DNA of 64,000 bases from NCBI GenBank assembly GCA_024704765.1, contig JAKMXF010000099.1, positions 796,419 through 860,418 on the forward strand. The letters run 5' to 3'. Positions 56,508-64,000 of this stretch are shown piece by piece. The DNA is from Oopsacas minuta. Lineage: Eukaryota; Porifera; Hexactinellida; Lyssacinosida; Leucopsacidae. Each line of letters starts with the position of its first letter. The first letter of the stretch is position 1. The notes beneath the pieces are model-generated. The model was not told the origin of the DNA. It was given only the letters and a program-made list of their open reading frames with translations, and did not search any database. The translations under genes and the position numbers were made by a program.

Positions 56508-58986
56508 TCTCTCAACATGCTCTATAACGGCTCATATAGCGATTTTTATCATCTTGCAAAATGTTGGGGGTGTAACATTCTATAAATGTACCCGGAAATG
56601 TTGTAATTATAGTCAGTCATTAATCTGTAAACCCCTAAGGGTTTTTCAAGAATCGTTTTGTAGAAATCCTGCCTAAACGTAAGTATCACTGCTTGTTAAA
56701 TGGTTAATGATTCTTGGTATAACTAGACAAGTGCGAATTAAGCTGGTAAATATTTTGTGAACTAAGTTTTCCAGCTCTACCACTACAACTATAGCTCTTC
56801 CAATCCTGAAGCCAAGATGCAAAATTTGAAAAGAACAAAACGATCATCTTCAAGCTAGAAAACTTTGAATCAGGGTCGCGTAGTCATATATCTTTCCCTT
56901 GACTATGAATGTTACACATCTTCCAAAATCTTGTGATGAGAGAAATAAATTTAAGTTGATTGAGCCTTTTTCCGGATACCGATGTCTCGCTACTTATTTG
57001 ATTGGGCAATTTTAATTATTATTTTTAATTAAATTATTCCCCTTAAATTTTATGAAATCTGTCCTTATAGCATCCCAGTTGTTGTTCAGATTACTGTAAA
57101 GCCGTTCAAAGTATTTCCTCTATATTCATTGAGTCGTGACCTTCTTTAAAAAGGCCTATTCACAACTTTATAATTTTGGACCATGAATGAGACCGAAGTC
57201 CATGATTCTATAATTAGTTAACTCTAAATTAATCTTATCAGATGGTCACTACACCACTTATAATACTTCTCGTTTAGCACAAGTAAAATAAAGCTAAAAG
57301 TAAACTAACAACTTGGAATAACACAAATAAGAATATGTATTAATATAATCCTAGTAACTAGTTAGACTTCAATTTCTTTAACTTGCGAAAATTATCAGTG
57401 CTTTTAGTGCGTTCATATTATTTGTTTAATTCGACAGGATACAATTAGAAGTAACTGTATCCAATTTCCGAAATATCTTCCAACCAATAACTCCACAACC
57501 TGGACATGTATATCTCCATGTTTCGCTCTGCTGTAGTTCAACCTGAATAACAGTCAATTCTACAAGTATTGGAAGAGATGGTCCACTGATAAAGTCATTC
57601 CATAATTCACTACTGTTCTCTATCTTCCTGATGGTTGACCATACAGTCAGAATCGCATCAGTTACTTTATTTGAAGACCATTTCAGTGATCCACGGTCTA
57701 TGATTTGCACAAGCTTATACCTCGAATCAGGAGGTTCTTCAACTTGCGATTCCTTTTCTTCTGTAAAAAGAGACGACACTCACTGAAGTTTTAAGACTTT
57801 AAGAGGTATTTATGAACAGCGTATCCAGCTATGAATACAATAGACTGTAGAGTATTAAATCTGTATCAATATCATCACTTGTAGTCAGCTGTGTTAGATA
57901 AGATTCCAAGTTAAGAGAAGTATCTAAGTGATAATTAACAGAAGAAAACGAATCCAAGAATTCTTTAAAATTATATGACGTAAACTTGTGAAAGTCTGTG
58001 TGGTTAATTTGCCGGATTTCTCAGGAAAAGTTTTCTATTGATCAAGCCAGTCTACAATTCTCCTGAGGTATTGTAATCTAGAATCGTTGTTGACTAATGG
58101 ATAAGACAGTTCATCCTTTAACCGAATCCTTTTATTCGGAGTGTTGATATTGAAAATTTTCCAAATGTTTGAAATTATAGTAATAAAATCAACAGTATTG
58201 GTCTTAAATTTGACCCGTGAATTATCCTGAATAGTTAATGCAGCAACAGTTGATTCATTAAATTCTCGATGAGCTAAACTAACACTGACGTTCTAGAGTG
58301 GATGACGAGCATGATTTTACAGTGAGACGATGAGTTTAGCTACAGAGTTTTGCTCACTGCGATATATGAGACGAATGTCTTCAAAGAGGGCCCTCCTAAC
58401 CTGGCTAAAGTCCTCAAAGTTAGGGTAGAAAAGTACGATTGAAATTATGCTGAGTCATCCAATTATTGCGGATGCTCTTTAGTATGTGTACAAAATCGAA
58501 AAGTAACACTACGAGGTGAACGCATGTGGAATGACAGTCTCTGATATGCTAATTGGCGAAAATAGCTTGAATAGAGACACATTTATGGAGAATTATCCGT
58601 GCAAATGGCCTCAACCATTAAATTGCAATTCTCGATATCATTGATAACTGATTTGATTGTTGGATACAGTTCTTTCGCTGATCATCTGGAACAAGGAATT
58701 AGTCGAACTATAGTTGACCATTTCTTGCAGAGACTTGAAACCATTATCTCGAAAACAGTTTTTGCAGAATAATCTGGTTGCATAGATGCCCCGATTATCT
58801 TACCACCTTTATAAGTATACTCAGACTTTACATGAACCTCATCCATCTGCATAATTACACACCGTTCCATAAAATTGAAGTCTATGATTGATTGTTGAAG
58901 AAAGCATGTAAATTCACTGTCTAAACCAATGTTAGAGTATAATCGTTGAAGAGTTTAGTGATAAGGTAAAGAAATACAGTCCAGAG

Positions 58987-61224
58987 CAGGGTTGGGTTTT
59001 GGACGGACAGTAGGAAAAAACCTGTTTTTACCGGCCAAAACTGGTCAAAACCGGGCAATACTGGTCAATTCTATACCCTTCAATATTAAGAATACATATA
59101 TAACTTGTTGATATCTTATTTTGATTTGGTAATATACTATTGACACTGGCTTACAATGAAACTGTAAAGTGATCATAAAATGTGTGGTTTCAACCAATTA
59201 ATATACAAGTAAAGTATTCGTACATATATATTTTCTAAACGGCTATAATTATCCAAAGTATTTGTGATATTATAGAAATTGAATACTATCGTGCAGATTG
59301 TATATGTACTTACTCAAATTGACCAGTTTGAAATGGCACAAGGAGGAAGGCCCATTGTTTCAGTATGGAAAATTTTCATCAAAGTTGAAGATGGTGGAAA
59401 AATACGAGCGAAGTGTGTAAAATGTAGTGCTATGATCAGCGCAAAGGCTGGGAGGCTTAGAACTCATCTTGAAAAATGCTCTCAAAGCGAACTCCAAAAT
59501 AAATTTCGTAAAGACGACCTTCCTGAAATATTAGTACCTTTTAACAGTAGTGGCTCACTATACCACCAGAAAAACGTGTATATCATAAGATCATTCAATC
59601 CAAGTTGAATGATTTCACAATAAAGACCAGCTCTCACCAGAAAGAAATTCTCGACAATCAAATTGCTCGCTTATTTTATGCTTGTAATCTTCCGTTAAAC
59701 CTCGCTGAGAATGACGTATTCAAAAAGGCAATTTTTATGCTTAGACTTGGTTATACACCTCCTACGAGGAAAAGTCTAGCTGGAGGTCTTCTTGACAAGA
59801 TATTTAATGAAGTAACCACCATGACTGCTTCAGCTCTGGAAGGCAGGGATGTTTCTCTAGTACAGGATGGATGGAGTGACATACACAACTCCCCTGTAAT
59901 TTCCCATTGTGTACATTCAGGAGAAATATCTTATTTTCTGATTTCTGTTGACGCTGGATCAAACAAGAAAATTGCTACTTATTGTACTTCTTTAGCTATC
60001 GAAGCGTCCAAAGAAGTAACTGATAAATTTGGGTGTAAAGTTGTTGCTGTCGTTATTGACAATGAACAAAAAATGCAGTAAATGCGCTTAAAGTTGAAAT
60101 TGCTTGACAGCTCACTTTCATTATACGGCTGTGCATCGCATTTATTGAACCTGTTGGGGAAGGATATCACCCCTTCGCAAATTATTTCTCATATTATAGA
60201 GATAATTAAATATTTTCGCAACCATCACAATCCTGGAGCCCTCCTATCTACAAAAGGGATCCCTTAAGCCTCAATTACCAGTCGTGACACGATGGAATAG
60301 TCAATTGGAGGGTATCAAGACATGCCTGACAAATAGGCCTTTCCTTTTGAACATTCTGGCACAATATGAAGATGTTATCGACTTGTCTATTGTAAATCTA
60401 GCCAACAACGTTGGCCTTTATCGTGAGGCTAAAAATCTTTATGACCAACTCAAACCGATTGCAACATCATTGGACAAGTTACAAGGGGAAAAGTCTAACG
60501 TTCCAGATTCTTGCGAAGAGTGGAAGAAATTTTTTCCAGTTAAACGAGCTAAAAAGTCACCTAGGCAAAATTCAGAAACGATTCAAACAAGCAACCACAA
60601 CTACTCACTTCCTAGCCAACATGATCAATCCGAAGTACATGGGGCAGAGGCTTTCATGTGAACAACAGGAAGAAGCGAGGGATTTGCTTATTCAACTAAA
60701 TGCTTCTCTTTTTTGCCGCAACTTTATCAGTTTCAGGCAAAAGAAACACCATTTCCCGCATCTATATTTGAATGTACAGATGTATTAGATCCAGTAACTT
60801 GGTGGAAGGCCATTAAAAAATCGAAAAACTTAGTAGCTCATGAGCTTTGTGGTATAGCTATCAATATATTAATCCTACCGTCAAGTTCCGCAAGTATTGA
60901 AAGGATTTTCTTGAATTTTGGTTTAATTCAAACCGAACTACAGACAGATTGAGAATCGATAAAGCGAGCAAATTAGTAGCTTGTTACAGAGAATTGAGAG
61001 GATGTCAAGAATAAGAGTGGTAACGAATATAGGTTAATTAAACATCAATGTATTGTCATATTTTTCTTACTATCAACAAGTATTTATTCAGCATATTAAA
61101 TATACAAGTAACATGCATTAGCATTACAATTAGATTTTGACCAGTTTTATCCAGTCAGGAGGTTTTGGACAGGACGGTTTTTACCACTATGGTTTTACCA
61201 CATGAACAAAACCTGCCAATCCTG
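58987..61224 (+). mobile_element. hAT element inserted in the P-like transposase
   Basis: The 8-bp target duplication GTCCAGAG is perfect at 58979-58986 and 61225-61232. Ends: CAGGGTTGGGTTTTGGAC and, inward from the right, CAGGATTGGCAGGTTTTG. 2238 bp. Subterminal AAAACC/CCGG-rich motifs lie at both ends. Removing the element with one duplication rejoins the P-like reading frame (YLQSLD to CISLPYH). Confidence 0.9.
59333..61014 (+). pseudogene. hAT transposase (BED finger, DUF659, dimerisation domain), decayed
   Basis: Start at MAQGGRPIVSVWKIFIKVED. A BED zinc finger follows (AKCVKCSAMIS, LRTHLEKC). Then QIARLFYACNLPLNLAEN, DUF659 with VSLVQDGWSDIHNSPVISHC, VVAVVIDNEQKM (middle catalytic aspartate region), LYGCASHLLNLLGKDI, VTRWNSQLEGIKTCL, HFLANMINPKYMGQ, and the dimerisation motif SSSASIERIFLNFGLIQTEL, ending RIDKASKLVACYREL and TAA at 61014. 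About five frameshifts or stops are spread along it. Apart from these the protein is full length and in order, so this is a recently dead autonomous copy. Confidence 0.85.
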
Positions 61225-62279
61225 GTCCAGAGATTGAAGATATCGGTCGCATGCTGGCGAAATTAACTAACATATAAGTGCCAACACAAGATTGATAAGA
61301 TTGTACCTTCGGTGGAGGTTTTCTAATTGGTTGGTGGTGAATTGTGGATGAGGTAAAATATTCCTTTGCATTTGATCGGTCGATTCACTGACTGCAGGTA
61401 TAGAAGTGCTGTCGAGGTTATTCCCTTCTTAGAGGTTACTGAGTGCGATACGTAGCTGATTAGTGGCATTAGAAATTAACTGTTGTTGTGTTAAGCTATC
61501 AGATACTTCCACAATACTTTCAAGTGTCTCTAGCAGATCTTCAATTTGTCTGACATCAGATATAGTATTTAGATTTTAGAGGCAATATAACTTGTTTATT
61601 GTGCGCAAAGGCACTGACTACTTAAGATTCATTGATGGAGAGAGAATATTCTATAGTTGGTACCGAATCCAATATTCTGAGCTTGATGAAATATATGGAC
61701 ACACTAGAATGCCACAAAATCCTATCCTTAGGCAGTCTTGCAGGATTTATTTTATCTTGCAAGTCTTATATATGTTAGAAATAGCAATCTGGAGAAAGAT
61801 AATGCGAAGTACATAATAGCAAAGTAATCGAACAATCATGCTTAGAATCGAAAAAATTGTTATTATTATTTGCATTAATATCAAGCGATAAATAAACATT
61901 ATGGTTTAATATGATCAATAGATTTAATCAACCCATAATAATTAAAAGAAAAGGTTTATATAGTTTGCCATGTCTATTATTTATGGGTCAACAGTAAAAC
62001 GGACTTCGGTCTCATCCATGATTCAAATTATAAAGTTGTTAATAGGGCTTTTATAACGAAGGTCACGATTGAGTATATTTTCAGAAGTTACGTCAATCTA
62101 ATAATTCGAAACAACTGATAATGTTTATACACTAATTCGAATGTAAACTTCAAGTAATCAGCATCAAGTTCTGGTATCTGTAAACATCGAAGTCAATATG
62201 CTTCAAATTTCAATAAATATGATAGCTCACTTCAAGTGTTCAGAACAGTGTTTCTTAAACAAATTATTTATCTATTTTA

Positions 62280-62590
62280 TTGTATTATTTGATTCTTTTA
62301 TTCGCTATGGCAGAGCCTCCTGATCAACCGTTCAGCTTGATCAGGACGAACAGAGGAGGCAACAAGATGATGGAGGGAGGAGGATTAGGGATGTGGTGCA
62401 TTGGCAGTACGAAGAGAGGGGAACTTGGAAGGCAAGAATTCACACAAAAAATACAGAGATAGTAAAGCGCTCGAGCGAACATACTCATGCGCCTGACGAG
62501 CAGGCTGTGAACTGCTGCGTGACAAAGGTGGGCATCAAGAGGAAAGCGCGGGAGTATATTACAAGAAAATATTGCGGTCGTTTGTAATTA
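62280..62590 (+). pseudogene. FLYWCH zinc-finger fragment of a MULE-type element
   Basis: Starts MAEPPDQPFSLIRTNRGGNK, then in shifted frames YEERGTWKARIHTKNTEIVK and SSEHTHAPDEQAV, the FLYWCH pattern (aromatic strand, W-x-C, H-x-H) with cysteines partly lost. No MULE core follows. It lies in the extra DNA of the right flank of the P-like element. Confidence 0.5.
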
Positions 62591-62869
62591 GGAAAATACC
62601 TAAGTTGTTTAATACGTCTTTCAATGAAGATGTATTACGTCTAATACTTATTTTACGTTCAATCTACAATTTTTAGTGACGTAAATTCTATTAGAGTGAT
62701 TTCTGCAATAAATATTTTGCATCATAACAGTGAGTCTCGAATTGTTAATGAGAAATCTCAACATAGTTGACCAAATTATATAATACTTGTTAATAATGTG
62801 ACTTATGCCAGTCTCACAATGTCAAAATCTTACATTTCGAGGTTAACCTATACGTATAATAAGTTAAAA

Positions 62870-63059
62870 TTGATAAGGTATAACGTATTATACGTTATAC
62901 GCGTATTATACAACTTAGGAAAATATAGTAAAATGCTCTAAGATAGATTAAAGTTATTCATGATTCCTAAAAACATTTCATCGTGAACAGCATATTACTG
63001 CTCATGATGAAATATTTTAGGAAACTAAAATAATTTCATCTTAGTCAGAGCATTTTACT
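62870..63059. repeat. palindrome and 133-bp hairpin
   Basis: GTATAACGTATTATACGTTATAC is a near-perfect palindrome at about 62878-62900. 62927-63059 folds with outer arms AGTAAAATGCTCTAAGAT and ATCTTAGTCAGAGCATTTTACT and inner arms TCCTAAAAACATTTCATC and GATGAAATATTTTAGGA. MITE-like, no coding potential. Confidence 0.6.
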
Positions 63060-63310
63060 TATCTGGGAAACTATACAAGTTTGACCTTTGAATTTCACAG
63101 TTTATACATTCAAATTCCTGTATTATATCGAATCCTTATTGTTTCAAGAACAATTTAGGAGTAGTACTTAATTCTAATTACAATTGATGTTGAAATCGAG
63201 TACTTTATTTATTTTTCAATCCGTCAACTACTTTAAAAATTAATTTAAAATAATAATTAAAATTGACCAATCAAATAAGTAGCGAGGTGTCGTGTAGCGA
63301 GATGTCGGAC

Positions 63311-64000
63311 TTCCAAGATTTTCATGCTCTGGGAATCTTCTTCACAAGATCTAAATTTTTCTATGTAGATCTAACTGTATGGATAGCAGTATTGCTATAA
63401 ATCTCAACATTATCTTGTTCATGTGTGTCAAGCTTTTGAGCTAACAGATAAATTTGAAGAATATCAGAAAGGCGAGTGATTATGGATGGAACTCAACTTC
63501 ATTTACTAAACACCTCACATGTAAAGCAACATCAATAAGGATCTGATGAGATATAGTCAATAGTGATCCAGATAGTACCTTCTTGAAAATATGCAATGTA
63601 CCCTAAATTTAGCGAATATAGGTCCATTTTTCAGTCAAGTAAATTGTCGTATACTTTAGCTGGATGTCATCAATATTAGAAACAGAAAAGCTATCGTTTT
63701 CTTTTTTATGTTCAGCACGACTCAACTCAAGAGCATGATGGATATGTCGGATATCAATTTCATTTCCGTCCAACAATCAGGTTGCTTACAAGATCCTTGT
63801 AAATAATTAGGGCAATTAGGTAGATTGACTAACTTGGCATTTTCATAAGACCAGGCTTTCTTCAAACTTTCTCCACTGTACCATCACCCATTGGTATATC
63901 GAATTGAAGCAACACGTCATCATCATTGAAATGTTTCGAATAGATGAAAACTTTTGCCAATTCCCATGCATTATCTCTATGGAGAAATCTTCGCCATTCA
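63311..64000. other. no feature assigned
   Basis: The minus strand reads short stretches that could be coding (for example FLHRDNAWELAKVFIYSKHF near 63990-63930 and CPNYLQGSCKQPDC near 63810), but stops and frame changes intervene and I recognise no family. It could be the edge of another decayed gene continuing past the window. Confidence 0.25.

Larger units (their letters stand above)
57426..61575 (-). pseudogene. P-element/THAP9-like transposase, split by a hAT
   Basis: Minus-strand order: an N-terminal remnant (61575-61233: IEDLLETLESIVEVSDSLTQ, PHPQFTTNQLENLHRRYN, CDRYLQSLD); hAT inserted here; SLPYH*TLQRLYSNIG; then the RNase-H start MERCVIMQMDEVHVKSEYTY with KGGKIIGA and AKTVFEIMV (58870-58700; the DEV aspartate is the likely first catalytic residue); the GTP-binding/insertion region SRVKFKTNTVDFITIISNIW and KLTTQTFTSLRHIIL (about 58290-57960); and a C-terminal domain LVQIIDRGSLKWSSNKVTDA, CPGCGVIGWKIFRKL (57779-57426). 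The THAP zinc finger itself was not found. Several stops and frameshifts are present. P-type enzymes use GTP and leave 8-bp duplications. Confidence 0.7.
56980..63310 (-). mobile_element. P-element/THAP9-like transposon with nested insertions
   Basis: The outer inverted repeats, about 56981-57030 and 63235-63285 (TCGCTACTTATTTGATTGG, then CAATTTTAATTATTAT), extend outward to CGACATCTCGCTAC-like ends. A second inverted pair is at 57135-57215 and 61985-62075 (GACTTCGGTCTCAT, AATTATAAAGTTGT, GGTCACGA). It encloses a P-type transposase on the minus strand, a later hAT (58987-61224) and, in the right flank, about 1 kb of foreign sequence including a FLYWCH fragment. Exact ends and the 8-bp duplication were not resolved. 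Confidence 0.6.

Overview
The window looks like AT-rich nuclear DNA of an invertebrate animal. I cannot name the species. The evidence is a set of animal-type genes (a CARD-caspase fused to a ROC-COR GTPase, a formin, and a probable CENP-C-type kinetochore protein) set in a dense field of 'cut-and-paste' DNA transposons. GT-AG splice signals are visible, and there are no ribosome binding sites, operons, rRNA or CRISPR arrays. I saw no retroelement reverse transcriptase. One ambiguous base (41068) and an exact Tn5/Nextera mosaic-end sequence (53212-53230) show this is a short-read assembly with at least one probable library artefact.

Host genes. (1) 5357-9120, minus: a formin of about 1254 residues (disordered N-terminus, short FH1, FH2). 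A single missing base inside FH2 splits it, most likely a homopolymer error at 6379-6381. (2) 25825-30894, minus: one uninterrupted 1689-residue reading frame, the outstanding object here. It contains three caspase folds: two N-terminal ones without catalytic residues and one C-terminal one with an intact His/Cys pair. A ROC-COR GTPase and a CARD-like domain lie between them. It reads as a self-contained, GTPase-gated initiator caspase. (3) 42896-43300 joined to 50829-51149, plus: a two-exon gene whose C-terminus resembles the Mif2/CENP-C cupin dimerisation domain, with a 7.5-kb intron full of inverted repeats.

Transposon landscape, left to right: a RING-bearing MULE fragment (1-426); a mariner (448-2264) with a nested pogo-like MITE; a Tc1 element (10627-11957); a Mutator-like transposase ruin (13337-14570); a large non-coding interspersed repeat (17412-20445) carrying a Tc1 element and a MITE, with an empty-site paralogue at 39118-40790; an inverted duplication of a mariner fragment (20950-22525); a hAT relic (22633-23817); a Tc1 element (31509-32853); a Transib/RAG1-like transposase relic (34540-35700); a FLYWCH-MULE-RING transposase relic (35850-38765) split inside its RING finger by a mariner (37349-38711); two Merlin (IS1595-type) relics (40953-41812 and 54185-55124); a non-autonomous hAT with perfect 8-bp duplications (51497-52167); and a P/THAP9-like element (about 56980-63310) containing an inserted hAT (58987-61224) with a perfect 8-bp target duplication.

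All transposases carry stops, frameshifts or lost catalytic residues, so the transposon layer looks old. The three host genes keep long open frames. No functional link between them is visible. Boundaries marked 'about' are read by eye from inverted-repeat matches.
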